Assembly: GCF_002117005.1 (NCBI RefSeq)
Contig: NZ_CP021023.1
Span: 682,001-746,000 of the forward strand
Direction of reading: 5' to 3'
Length of the DNA: 64,000 nucleotides
From: Sedimentisphaera salicampi
Lineage (GTDB): Bacteria; Planctomycetota; Phycisphaerae; Sedimentisphaerales; Sedimentisphaeraceae
Every line of letters begins with the position of its first letter. Position 1 is the first letter of the stretch. The position numbers and the translations under genes were made by a program. Below are positions 55,455 through 64,000 of this stretch, in pieces. The notes beneath the pieces are model-generated. The model worked only from the letters and a program-made list of their open reading frames with translations. It made no database searches and had not been told where the DNA came from.

Positions 55455-57716
55455 TTACCACACTTTGAGATCATTCTCATCTCGTTCGGGCTTTGCAAAA
55501 GGGCCGGGGAAAGGATTCTCAACATTTCTTTTATTACCGAAATAATCCGTATCAATTTGATAGGGAGAACCGTCAGGCTGTAAATAAGGCAGATCAGGCG
55601 TTTTTGCCTTCCCGAGCAGTTTAGTTGTAACCAGCTTTCGAGTTGCCTTTTCAGACCATGTCTTATCAAGATTAATGTGCAAATAAACACTCCCATTTTT
55701 TGGGATAAGGTTAATGGCGGGATCGGTGTCAGGCTGTATAATTAAGCCGGTTTCATGCTTTGATGGTTTGGCATCGTTACAAAAAACATTTCCACCCATA
55801 AAGACCGGCAATACAGCTTTGTCATAAGGTTCCAATCCGGAATTGACAAAGATATTATTATAGTGTCGATCGTCACCACTGAGATTCGGGGCCAGCCCGG
55901 CAATCTCGGTAGAGTGTTCTTTGAGATACGGGGTTCGGCGGTTCTCATCAACTACGACATGCACGCTCCCTGCAATCAGGTTATGTACATAAGCGCCTCC
56001 CTGCGAATTTATTAAGATACCTTCACCTGACAGCATAATGTTATTATCTACCAAGAAGGGTCCGTGATTGACTTCCGCAAACAAATCCCGGCCAGGGCCA
56101 TTATCATGCAACAGGTTCCCGGTAACACGCGTGCCCTGTGTCATCCAATCCAACCAGATCCCGAGCTTTGTTCGGTAGATATGGTTATTACTGACGAGAG
56201 TATCCACAGCGCCGTGAAACTTGATCCCTGCCATTTCCGCTCCTCCGAACAGCCGACGGACGTGAATATCGTGGATGGTATTACCAATAACGGTCGAGAA
56301 AGCCGCCCCGAGACTGCCGACGATTCCAGCCTGCTCACAGTGTGAAATGTTATTATTGCGGACGATGTGGCTGCCGATGTTCTCTTTGGACCAGCCTCTG
56401 GCCAAGCCCCGTTTGATTGTTTTTACATACCCCTCTGCACTGTTCTGCGAAGTGTTATCATACTCATCGCCGTACTTGCCGAGTGTAAGGCCGGTACAGA
56501 CCGAATAGCTAATATCGTTGTCCTCAATAATCCAGCCCTTGCTCCAATGGGTACCGATCAGTCCAATCTGTTCAGCGGTAGGCGGTGCCCAGTTGGTGGC
56601 CGCATGCATCATTTTAAAACCGCGAACAGTGATATAGTTTCTTCCCGGCTTGTCAGGATAAAAGATGGATTGTCGAACGTTGATTTCCACATTTGCCTCG
56701 TTGGGATTGACATCTTTGAACTGCACCCAGATGATGGTGTGCTCGTCATCCTGCGTCTTTTCCTGTCCATGACCCTTGAACACGAGGCAGAGATTTTTTA
56801 TTCCGCTGTGCGGCTTCATTTTTGCCTCAACTGTCTGCCACGTTTGCCAACCACCGGTTTCGGGTACAGTGCAGGATCCAAGCAATTCACCGTTCGCATT
56901 GTTTAGACGCAATTCAATCACACCGCCTTTTGTTGCGGAAGCCACACGGAACTTGACCTTATCGATATTTTGACTGGTGTGAATGCGTTCGTATCTCGCC
57001 CCGTCGCCAGCATTGATATAGCCAATACACTTTCCTCCTTCAGATGAGGGCTCCTCCTGTATTCCCCATTGAGACTCATAGGCTGTAGCTGGGATTGTCG
57101 TATCCCCCATGGTGAAGCTGGAGATATTGAAAAGATAACCAGTTCCATGAGCCTGTTTACCGTTGCAGAACCAAAGCGGCTCTTTACCCGCCGGCGCCAT
57201 GACATCTTCTTTTTCGGCAGCTTCAGTCAGCCAATGGCCGTTCAAGTAAACCGCTCCGGTATGATGTGATCTGCCCTTCGGATTAAACCAGTCGCCGCGT
57301 ATCAAATCCTCATAGGGATTGAAATCACCAAAAAATGTCTTTGGGATTCTCACCTTCCAAGTATCATTTTTAACCTTCGTCCAGCCCTTTATAACTTCAG
57401 AGCCTTTAATGACAACTTTCTCACCCTCGGCAGCTCTGTAAGTGATACGCTTTGAGTCCGCTTCCCCTCCACGGGGTGGATTAATTCGTTCTCGATAGAC
57501 CCCTTCATGGACTGTAATTACGTCTCCGGGCATTGCAGCCTGAGCCGCCGCCGAAATTGACTTAAAAGGTTTCATAGCAGAACCGCTGTTTTGGTCATTG
57601 CCGTCAATGGCAACATGATACTCTTTGGCAAATCCTGACGACAGGACAAAACAAAATACGCCTATGACTCCAATTAATTTTATCTTTTTCATAATCACTT
57701 TTTTCAACAATACCAT
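55455..57716 (-). CDS. Secreted right-handed beta-helix protein with inserted CBM6-like module
   Basis: This 753-aa protein has a signal peptide (about 10-28) and starts at 57716 with AGGTG close upstream. The N-terminal block YHVAIDGNDQNSGSAMKPFK is typical of DUF1565/pectate-lyase-like right-handed beta-helices. A stretch at about 235-345 (GDGARYERIHTSQNIDKVKF, then GGWQTWQTVEAK) resembles a CBM6-type sugar-binding module inserted into the helix. The beta-helix coils continue after it (NNNISHCEQAGIVGSLGA and similar). It could be a lyase or a beta-helix glycosidase; no catalytic residues can be named with confidence. It begins 8 nt after the upstream chimeric gene stops. Confidence 0.75.
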   Translation of the reverse strand: MVLLKKVIMKKIKLIGVIGVFCFVLSSGFAKEYHVAIDGNDQNSGSAMKPFKSISAAAQAAMPGDVITVHEGVYRERINPPRGGEADSKRITYRAAEGEKVVIKGSEVIKGWTKVKNDTWKVRIPKTFFGDFNPYEDLIRGDWFNPKGRSHHTGAVYLNGHWLTEAAEKEDVMAPAGKEPLWFCNGKQAHGTGYLFNISSFTMGDTTIPATAYESQWGIQEEPSSEGGKCIGYINAGDGARYERIHTSQNIDKVKFRVASATKGGVIELRLNNANGELLGSCTVPETGGWQTWQTVEAKMKPHSGIKNLCLVFKGHGQEKTQDDEHTIIWVQFKDVNPNEANVEINVRQSIFYPDKPGRNYITVRGFKMMHAATNWAPPTAEQIGLIGTHWSKGWIIEDNDISYSVCTGLTLGKYGDEYDNTSQNSAEGYVKTIKRGLARGWSKENIGSHIVRNNNISHCEQAGIVGSLGAAFSTVIGNTIHDIHVRRLFGGAEMAGIKFHGAVDTLVSNNHIYRTKLGIWLDWMTQGTRVTGNLLHDNGPGRDLFAEVNHGPFLVDNNIMLSGEGILINSQGGAYVHNLIAGSVHVVVDENRRTPYLKEHSTEIAGLAPNLSGDDRHYNNIFVNSGLEPYDKAVLPVFMGGNVFCNDAKPSKHETGLIIQPDTDPAINLIPKNGSVYLHINLDKTWSEKATRKLVTTKLLGKAKTPDLPYLQPDGSPYQIDTDYFGNKRNVENPFPGPFAKPERDENDLKVW

Positions 57717-57724
57717 AGATTCAC

Positions 57725-59026
57725 CTAATTTTCTTTGAGATGCTTTATTTCCTTCGCATAACCATTCAGCTCTAGCAGCTCTTTAAGATGCCGATGATAA
57801 ACCTCTCTCGGCGCAGCGTTGTATTTTCTGCACAACGATGCCGCACGTCCGACGACCTCCCCCATCAGGCAGCACGTGCGCATTACCCGTACTGTCCCCA
57901 ACGCCTCGTGTGTAACCGAAATATTACGGCCTGCCATGAACAAATTGTCGATAGTACGGGAGTACAGACATCGGTACGGCACATAATATGGAATTGAATA
58001 ATCCGTAAACAAAGCCTTTGAAATAAAAGCATCCCCTTCGAAACCCTTATCATAAGCCTTGTCAGAAACATGCACATCTATCTTCCATCCCGTAGGCACA
58101 AGCGCGTCATCGTACCACTTATAATCGATCACATCTTTCTTTGTTAAGATAATATCACCCATCAGCCTTCGGGATTCACGCTTACCTGAGATATAAGCTG
58201 CCCAACCCAGCGCCCGGTTCTTATGAAGTTTATCAACGTTTTTAAGGGTGTCCCACGCCCCGTACATTGCCCTGAAGTTCCAGTCGCGAATATATTCCGA
58301 CTTTTCAAACGGATCATGATTGAACCCGCTCTCCCAATACCACACACCGAGTCCTTTCAAACCCCTGCGGCTTTTGTAGGAATTGCTCGGATAGTCTTTT
58401 TCGTGCCTGAGTCGAGTACGCCCTTTAATGGACTCAGAGTTGACCGCTATTTCCCACGCCTCGCGGCAGGCAGTATAAACATCGGGACTGCGTCTCCAAG
58501 CTAACAGAGGAACATCACCGGAAACCGAATCTGTTCCCAGCGTTCCTGCTTTTACCTGTAATTCACCATCCTGATTAACATAAAGCCAAGAAATATTTTG
58601 TGGCCCAGCTAATGGAACTAAAGCAAGATAGTCCCCTGAGTTTAGCTGAAGCAAAACAAATGGCGATTCCCTGTTAGGTCTGTCGAGCCAATGTTTTTTG
58701 TATTTCCGGTAAACGGTTTGTTTTTCGATACCTTCTGAGAAAAGACTTTTAAAATCGTTTTCAAATACCCAAGAAAGACAACGATTAGTATCAGTAGGCC
58801 ACCTTGCTATGTCTGCACTTGTAAAAACACCGTTTTTAAACTTTGGCAGTCTTATATCATAAGTTACCAGAGAACCATTTTTGCCTTGAGGTTTTCCTGA
58901 AAAATTATTCAAAACCTTCACCCCATTTTCAGGCAAACTGAAAAAGTCAATCATATTTTGTGAAGCGAAAAGATCTGCTGCCAAGTAGATAACAATCAGA
59001 AACGCAAAAACCTTATTCTTTGTCAT
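57725..59026 (-). CDS. Chimeric protein: Sip1/GH36-like N-terminus joined to FAD-oxidoreductase C-terminal half
   Basis: This 433-aa frame has parts of two unrelated families. After a signal-like N-terminus (about 5-22), residues about 25-222 resemble the beta-domain of Sip1/raffinose-synthase-type GH36 proteins (AGTLGTDSVSGDVPLLAWRR, then KGRTRLRHEKDYP). From about 223 the sequence matches the second half of the planctomycete FAD-dependent oxidoreductase family (GVWYWESGFNHDPFEKSEYI, KRESRRLMGD, NLFMAGRNISVTHEALGTVR). The GxGxxG nucleotide-binding start of the oxidoreductase and the GH36 catalytic barrel are both absent. The join lies where both families have a G-W-W-E-like string, as expected for a deletion fusion. 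It is probably non-functional or reassigned, but the frame is open and has an RBS (AAAGG). Confidence 0.65.
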   Translation of the reverse strand: MTKNKVFAFLIVIYLAADLFASQNMIDFFSLPENGVKVLNNFSGKPQGKNGSLVTYDIRLPKFKNGVFTSADIARWPTDTNRCLSWVFENDFKSLFSEGIEKQTVYRKYKKHWLDRPNRESPFVLLQLNSGDYLALVPLAGPQNISWLYVNQDGELQVKAGTLGTDSVSGDVPLLAWRRSPDVYTACREAWEIAVNSESIKGRTRLRHEKDYPSNSYKSRRGLKGLGVWYWESGFNHDPFEKSEYIRDWNFRAMYGAWDTLKNVDKLHKNRALGWAAYISGKRESRRLMGDIILTKKDVIDYKWYDDALVPTGWKIDVHVSDKAYDKGFEGDAFISKALFTDYSIPYYVPYRCLYSRTIDNLFMAGRNISVTHEALGTVRVMRTCCLMGEVVGRAASLCRKYNAAPREVYHRHLKELLELNGYAKEIKHLKEN

Positions 59027-59129
59027 AGTTTAACCTTTATTGTGTCACTATAGTTCACTTTTAGAAAACTGATTTCTCAAAATAACATTGACAATTCCCT
59101 GCTAGCAGCAAAGAGGACCGCAATTTCAT

Positions 59130-60770
59130 TCAGCCGGAATATTTCTTTCTTCGAGGAGCAGGATTGAGCTTGTATTGAGCAAACAGCCTTTCCATCTCTT
59201 TCTTTAGTGCAGCAATTACATTCTGATAATCGGGATTGTTATATTCGCTCTGCATCTCGAGGGGGTCTTTCTTTAAATCGTAAAATTCCCACTCACCAAG
59301 CGGGAAAAACTCAATCAGCTTATACCGCTCAGTTCGAACGCCCCAATGACTTACCACTGCATGCGCATCTTTTCCGTAGTAAGTATATAAAATGCTTTCC
59401 CGCCAATCGTTCGGAGTTTTATTTTTTAGCAGAGGCATCAGAGATCTGCCCTGAACTTCTTGCGGAACTTTCATTCCCGCCGCATGCAGGAGCGTTGGAG
59501 CATAATCAATATTCTGCACCATCTCGCTGCAGCGGCTGCCCTGCCTTACGCTTCCCGGCCATTTTATAATGAGCGGATTCCTCAAAGACTCCTCATAAAT
59601 CCAGCGTTTGTCGTACCACCCATGCTCACCATTATAAAAACCCTGATCAGAGCTGTATATAACCATCGTATTTTTTTCAAGGCCTTTGGCTTTTAAGTAG
59701 TCCAAAACCTTCCCAACGTTTTCATCGAGAGCCTTAATGCATTTTATGTAGTCCTTCAAGTACTGCTGATACTTCCAGCGGACAAGTTCTTTGCCGCTCA
59801 AATTCTGCGATCTGAATTCTTCATTTCGAGGAACATAATAGCTATCCCAAGCCTTCTTCTGCTCATCGTTCATCCGGTTGAATTCTCCGAAAGTGGCTGG
59901 GTCCATGGATTTAGATTTAGGGGCTTTCTCCCTGATCCGGCTTACAGGGGTCTTAGCGACGGGAGGAGTAACCTTGAGGTCTGAAGCGATATTAATATGA
60001 TCCTTGATTGTCATCTCCTGCATTTTTGCGGCCTTCGTTCTTCCTTCGTAGTCGTCGAAAAGATTCTCAGGCTCCGGAATTTCCAATCCATCAAGAAATT
60101 CAAAATGCCTTGGATGGGGCATCCATGTACGATGAGGTGCTTTATGCCAGCTGCACAGGAAAAACGGTTTGGATTTATCCCACTTTTTATCCAGCCATTC
60201 TGTTGTCATATCTCCGATAATGTCAGTGCAGTATCCCTGCTTCCGGATCTTTTTATCTCTGCCTTTGGTAATAAAATCGGGATTGTAATACGCTCCCTGC
60301 CCGGGCAGCACATCGTAATGGTCAAAGCCGGTTGGTCTTGTGCCCAAATGCCACTTGCCAATCACAGCAGTCTGATAGCCGCCCTTCTGGAGCTCTTTGG
60401 GTGCAGTCCACTGGGATGAATCAAAACGATTGCCGTTTTCCATAAACCCATTTATGTGGCTGTGTTTGCCGGTTAGAATAGCTGCCCTGCTCGGCCCGCA
60501 AATTGAATTGCATACAAAGCTGTTCTCAAAGAGCATACCTTCTTCGGCAAGTTTATCTATGTTGGGCGTGATATTATGTTTTTTGATAAAATTCTGCATA
60601 CGAGCCTTATATGCTCCGAGGGTCTGGAGAGAATGGTCGTCGGAAAAGATAAACAGGATGTTAGGCCTTTCGGTGCCTGAATGATTAAATAATGACGCTC
60701 CCGTACAGCCTGCACCTGCAGCCCCTATAGCACCGATACCCATATATCTTAAGAAACTGCGTCTTTTCAT
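59130..60770 (-). CDS. S1 family sulfatase, Tat lipoprotein
   Basis: This 546-aa sulfatase has a compact Tat signal (MKRRSFLRYMGIGAIGAAGA) ending in a lipobox with Cys22. Metal ligands are in FSDDHSLQ (42-49). The formylglycine precursor is Cys91 in CGPSRAAILTGKHSH. Its length and the insert around residues 240-290 (KSKSMDPATFGEFNRMNDEQ) resemble iduronate-2-sulfatase or N-sulfoglucosamine sulfohydrolase-like members rather than the shorter sulfatases nearby. YSSDQGFYNGEHGWYDKRW lies in the C-terminal half. AGGAG precedes the ATG at 60768-60770. The substrate class is inferred only from this general resemblance. Confidence 0.92.
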   Translation of the reverse strand: MKRRSFLRYMGIGAIGAAGAGCTGASLFNHSGTERPNILFIFSDDHSLQTLGAYKARMQNFIKKHNITPNIDKLAEEGMLFENSFVCNSICGPSRAAILTGKHSHINGFMENGNRFDSSQWTAPKELQKGGYQTAVIGKWHLGTRPTGFDHYDVLPGQGAYYNPDFITKGRDKKIRKQGYCTDIIGDMTTEWLDKKWDKSKPFFLCSWHKAPHRTWMPHPRHFEFLDGLEIPEPENLFDDYEGRTKAAKMQEMTIKDHINIASDLKVTPPVAKTPVSRIREKAPKSKSMDPATFGEFNRMNDEQKKAWDSYYVPRNEEFRSQNLSGKELVRWKYQQYLKDYIKCIKALDENVGKVLDYLKAKGLEKNTMVIYSSDQGFYNGEHGWYDKRWIYEESLRNPLIIKWPGSVRQGSRCSEMVQNIDYAPTLLHAAGMKVPQEVQGRSLMPLLKNKTPNDWRESILYTYYGKDAHAVVSHWGVRTERYKLIEFFPLGEWEFYDLKKDPLEMQSEYNNPDYQNVIAALKKEMERLFAQYKLNPAPRRKKYSG

Positions 60771-60945
60771 ATTATCTCCTGCAATGCTAATTATTATATT
60801 ACCCTCAGCAGGCCGTCTTATAAAAACCTGCTGAATATATTCAGTTCATTTTCAATTTCGTCTCGCTTTAAGCTTAAGCGGGGAAATCTGCCTGCAGAAA
60901 CTAAAAACAATTTTTCAGTACGGGCAGATTCGTCTCCAGCTGCTG

Positions 60946-62244
60946 CTAAATGCTATTCCAGTAATCATCGCTGATTTTTTTCAGACCCTCAACAACCTCA
61001 GGGTGTTTTTCAGCAAGATTTTTGGATTCGCCCGGATCGCTGGGGATGTCGTAAAGCTCAGTTTTTTTCTTGAACATAAGCAACTTCCATTTGCCGCTGC
61101 GCACGACAGTAGTTCCCCTTGACTTCCAGTGGAAATGTTTATGGGCAGTCGGCGCCTTGGCAGATTTGATTATAGGCATAAGGCTTTTTCCATCCAAACG
61201 GTGGCCTGCCGGCGGGAGCTTGCATAGCTCAAGGAGTGTGGGATACCAGTCGCAGTTGGTTGCCATCTGAGTCCGCACCTCTTTCTCTGGAAGATGCCCG
61301 GGCCAGGAAATGATTGCTGGAATTCGAATTCCGCCTTCATACAGTTGGCCTTTATGTCCCCTGTATGGCCCAGCGCTGCCGCCGCCGCGATGGGCACGTA
61401 CCTCTTCTGAATGCCCTTGGTCGGACTGGAAAATTATGATCGTGTCCCTTCTAAGATTGTACTGGTCAACCTTTTTAAGAAGCTCTCCTATTTTTTCATC
61501 AGCTGTGGAAAGAAAGGCTGCATAAAGATTGCGGGGATATGGCAGGTCTTTATAATACTCCAGCCATTCAGGTGTACCCTGATATGGGTAATGCGGGTTG
61601 TTCAAAGAGAAGTAAAGGAAGAACGGATTATCCTTGTTCTTATCGATAAACTCGCCCGCCTCTTTGACCATTAAATCAGGGAAATACTGCCCGGGACGAT
61701 AAACTTCTTCGCGATTTCGATATAGGGCATGCCTGTTCGGCCCGTTCCAGTAGAAGAAATGTGAATAATTGTCCATGCAGCCGAGTAGATGGCCGAAGAA
61801 ATAATCAAAGCCCTGCCCGTTTGGAACAGTGTCTTCAGAGTGTCCCAGATGCCACTTGCCGATAAGTGCTGTGGCGTATCCGGCATCCTTGAGCTCTTCT
61901 GCGATTGTTACCTGCTTACCGGGCATCCCTTCAGAACCGGGATATACATTGCCCCAGAGGCCCCCGTGCTGGGGGGTGCGGCCTGTTAGTAATCCAACTC
62001 GGGAAGGCGAGCACATAGGCCCAGCCGCATAAAACTGCGTGAACCGAACGCCTTTTTCGGCTAAGCTATCCATATTCGGCGTTTTCAGATCCTCAGCCCC
62101 GTAGCAATTCATATCTATTGAGCCTTGGTCGTCTGTATAAATGATAATTACATTGGGCTTTCTTTCAGAGGCTTCGCATATGCCCCTAAAGCTCAAACCT
62201 GCTGCTGCAGCTCCTAACCCTTGCAAAAATTTTCTTCTATCCAT
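60946..62244 (-). CDS. S1 family sulfatase, Tat-secreted
   Basis: The start is placed at the ATG at 62242-62244, with GGAG 8 nt upstream; a second ATG five codons earlier lacks an RBS. The product is about 432 aa. A Tat motif (DRRKFLQG, 2-9) and a hydrophobic stretch follow without a clear lipobox at the usual place. YTDDQGSID (36-44) supplies metal ligands. Cys78 in MCSPSRVGLLTG is the formylglycine site. QSDQGHSEEVRAHRGGGSAG lies further on. It is one of five sulfatases in the window, and the nearest to the GH92 gene. Confidence 0.93.
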   Translation of the reverse strand: MDRRKFLQGLGAAAAGLSFRGICEASERKPNVIIIYTDDQGSIDMNCYGAEDLKTPNMDSLAEKGVRFTQFYAAGPMCSPSRVGLLTGRTPQHGGLWGNVYPGSEGMPGKQVTIAEELKDAGYATALIGKWHLGHSEDTVPNGQGFDYFFGHLLGCMDNYSHFFYWNGPNRHALYRNREEVYRPGQYFPDLMVKEAGEFIDKNKDNPFFLYFSLNNPHYPYQGTPEWLEYYKDLPYPRNLYAAFLSTADEKIGELLKKVDQYNLRRDTIIIFQSDQGHSEEVRAHRGGGSAGPYRGHKGQLYEGGIRIPAIISWPGHLPEKEVRTQMATNCDWYPTLLELCKLPPAGHRLDGKSLMPIIKSAKAPTAHKHFHWKSRGTTVVRSGKWKLLMFKKKTELYDIPSDPGESKNLAEKHPEVVEGLKKISDDYWNSI

Positions 62245-62313
62245 TTTATTTATCTCCATTCGTAATTTGATTCAACCATATCATATAAAACTAAAGTTAA
62301 AGTAAAAGTTAAG

Positions 62314-64000
62314 CTACTTTTTTCGGAACAGCTCAGAGTGAGAAAACGGCCTGAAATCTCCATCCGGTTCAGCAACCTCCACGCTCAGCGCCTCATCAAC
62401 ATTGCCTTCGAAATAAAGCACCTTAATCTCATGGAAACCGGCCTTTAACGCAGCCATACCATCTGCAGCCTGAGCACCGTGGAAGCCGTCGTTATTAACA
62501 ACAAGCTCAGAATTTACATACAGCCTGCTGCCGTCGTCAGATATAGTTTTGAACCTATACATACCTTCCTTTTCGACCTTAAAGTAACCGGTAAATTTGA
62601 GGCCGAAATTGTCTCGCCTATTGGTAACTGTTAGATCGATATTATCGCTGGTTCCGCTTTTTTTAACCTTTGAATCTGCAAGGTCTAATACGCTTCTAAA
62701 GCTGCCTACATAAACCGAGTAATTCAGTCCGCTGGCAAGCTCATTCCTTGAGATATCTGCCGGTTCTTCAAGGGTTTTTCTTTCAACAAGAGCTGAGAGG
62801 GTGTAGCTGGGCATTGCTCCGCGTTTGAATGCTTTTGCCTTTAGCGTTGTAGTTTCGCTGAGCTTAAACGGCTCAGTATAGTGATTTGAGGATTTGTCAG
62901 GCTCGCTTCCGTCCAGCGTAAAATATACTTCAGCTTCGCTGTCATCACAGTTGATATTAACAATAATATCTTCAGTAAAAGCCTGATCCAATTCTTTCAG
63001 ATAGGGCATAAGAGTTAGCTCTTTGCCCGGATTTGAAGAAGGTCTTTCCTGCTGAGAAGAGCCCCAACTCTTATTAGGTTCAGAACCCATCTTGAAAACA
63101 AGTTCACCGCCGCCGATTATATCATCGTGATGAATATATGTTTTTGAGTAAGGCCTTCCGTTGAGAGTAACCGATTGAACATAGATATTCTTGTCTGAGT
63201 GGTTTTCAGCTATGATGCGGAATTCTTTTCCGTTTTCAAGATTTATGCTCGCCTCTGGAAACATCGGCGTTCCAAACACATAAATCGGCTGCCCCGGGCA
63301 AACCGGATACATACCCATTGTGCTGAATACATACCATGCAGACATCTGCCCGCAATCATCATTACCGCATAGACCGTCTGGCTGGTCGCTGTAAAGTGTG
63401 TTTACAATCTGAGCAATCTTCTCCTGCGTTTTCCATGGCGACCCAGCATAGGAATATAAATATGCATAGGTGTGGCTGGGCTCATTGCCGTGGGCATACT
63501 GGCCTATCATTCCTGTAATATCAACATCGCTATGTCCGTCTTCGCCCTTAGCAGCTGAGGGATTAAAAAGCTTATCGAGTTTTCCTATAAACGCATCGTC
63601 TCCTCCCATCAGATCGATCAAGCCGTTAACATCGTGAGGAACGAACCAAGTATATTGCCATGAATTAGCTTCAGTATATTCAGAAGCTCCCTGTGAAGGG
63701 AATTTTGCAGGGTCGAAGTTTTGTCTCCAAAAACCGTTTTTATTCTTACCCCGCATAAAACCAGTTGAGACATCAAAGACGTTTCGGTAGTTCTGCGAAC
63801 GACGCTGATACTTTTTCCAGTCTTCAGTTCTTCCAAGATCATCAGCCATTGCAGCTATGCACCAGTCGTCGTAGGCATACTCAAGAGTCCTTGAGACAGA
63901 TTGAGTTCCGCTCTCCAAAGGGATATAGCCATATTTTTTATAGGCTTTAAGACCCTGATGGTCCTGCATCGCCGAGTTTTTCATAGCTTTTAAGGCATAA
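62314..64000 (-). CDS. GH92 alpha-mannosidase with chitobiase-C and PA14-like modules (partial)
   Basis: The frame is open to the right edge, so the 5' end is missing; codons before the ATG at 63984 (YALKAM) continue the family sequence. About 560 residues are visible. The GH92 barrel portion includes GNEPSHTYAYLYSYAGSPWK, DGLCGNDDCGQMSAWYVFST and GMYPVCPGQPIYVFGTP. It is followed by a chitobiase/HEX-C-like segment (YFTLDGSEPDKSSNHYTEPF) and a PA14-like module (GLKFTGYFKVEKEGMYRF, then DDGSRLYVNSELV). The same two accessory modules occur on the lipoprotein at 4111-7122. GH92 enzymes are calcium-dependent exo-alpha-mannosidases. It stands upstream of the sulfatase on the same strand. Confidence 0.93.
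   Translation of the reverse strand, partial: YALKAMKNSAMQDHQGLKAYKKYGYIPLESGTQSVSRTLEYAYDDWCIAAMADDLGRTEDWKKYQRRSQNYRNVFDVSTGFMRGKNKNGFWRQNFDPAKFPSQGASEYTEANSWQYTWFVPHDVNGLIDLMGGDDAFIGKLDKLFNPSAAKGEDGHSDVDITGMIGQYAHGNEPSHTYAYLYSYAGSPWKTQEKIAQIVNTLYSDQPDGLCGNDDCGQMSAWYVFSTMGMYPVCPGQPIYVFGTPMFPEASINLENGKEFRIIAENHSDKNIYVQSVTLNGRPYSKTYIHHDDIIGGGELVFKMGSEPNKSWGSSQQERPSSNPGKELTLMPYLKELDQAFTEDIIVNINCDDSEAEVYFTLDGSEPDKSSNHYTEPFKLSETTTLKAKAFKRGAMPSYTLSALVERKTLEEPADISRNELASGLNYSVYVGSFRSVLDLADSKVKKSGTSDNIDLTVTNRRDNFGLKFTGYFKVEKEGMYRFKTISDDGSRLYVNSELVVNNDGFHGAQAADGMAALKAGFHEIKVLYFEGNVDEALSVEVAEPDGDFRPFSHSELFRKK

Overview
The window looks like a chromosomal segment of a polysaccharide-degrading planctomycete, most likely the Phycisphaerae/Sedimentisphaerales side of the PVC group. 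This is inferred from gene content, not from a marker gene. The signs are many S1 sulfatases with Tat signals, H-X9-DG pseudopilins, secreted proteins ending in a dockerin-like EF-hand stretch (DCYVD followed by DW or QWL), LamG modules, a PEP-CTERM protein, and large secreted glycosidases. There is no SusC/SusD pair. Almost every gene is on the minus strand; the exceptions lie between 22.4 and 30.5 kb.

Region A (1-27.4 kb) is an arabinose-type glycan locus. Read right to left on the minus strand it holds an intracellular GH127, a pseudopilin, a secreted dockerin protein, a very large secreted glycosidase with an internal dockerin-like module, two sulfatases, a DUF5695-type protein, a lipoprotein paralogue of the large glycosidase, an AraC regulator, and a sugar ABC importer (ATPase, Tat lipoprotein binding protein, and a permease cut by the window edge). 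Two secreted GH127-type enzymes face the other way at 22.4-27.4 kb. A 27-29 bp sequence occurs three times, at the promoters of the pseudopilin unit and of both diverging GH127 units, and looks like the operator of a local regulon.

Region B (27.4-31.2 kb) is gene-poor and full of mobile-element debris: an ISL3-type transposase relic, a serine recombinase followed by an XRE regulator, and an internally deleted IS with 15-bp terminal inverted repeats. The recombinase/XRE pair sits behind a dense field of TGTCAA repeats, and its promoter is flanked by an inverted pair of operator-like sites.

Region C (31.2-47.4 kb) is a sialic acid locus, all minus strand. It has a GntR/LacI-type regulator, a LamG PEP-CTERM protein, a double LamG/Calx-beta dockerin protein, a pseudopilin, three GH33 sialidases in tandem, two DapA/NanA-type aldolases in tandem, a uroporphyrinogen-decarboxylase-like protein, and a kelch mutarotase fused to a sodium/solute symporter. 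Together these would release, bind, isomerise, import and cleave sialic acid. No ManNAc kinase or epimerase is visible.

The junction at 47.4-48.5 kb carries a decayed second serine recombinase, a hairpin, and the 3' part of a tRNA-Gly(CCC) followed by a strong terminator. This is the scar expected at the end of an island inserted into a tRNA gene, and it suggests that some or all of the sequence to its left was acquired.

Region D (48.5-64 kb) is another glycan locus, all minus strand: a FucP-like MFS transporter, a truncated GH92, a sulfatase, a GH106-type rhamnosidase, a beta-helix protein with an inserted CBM6-like module, an apparent chimera between a Sip1/GH36-type N-terminus and the C-terminal half of an FAD-dependent oxidoreductase, two more sulfatases, and a GH92 mannosidase cut by the right edge. 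The sulfatase, rhamnosidase and mannosidase content points to a sulfated, branched glycan, but the exact substrate cannot be read from sequence.
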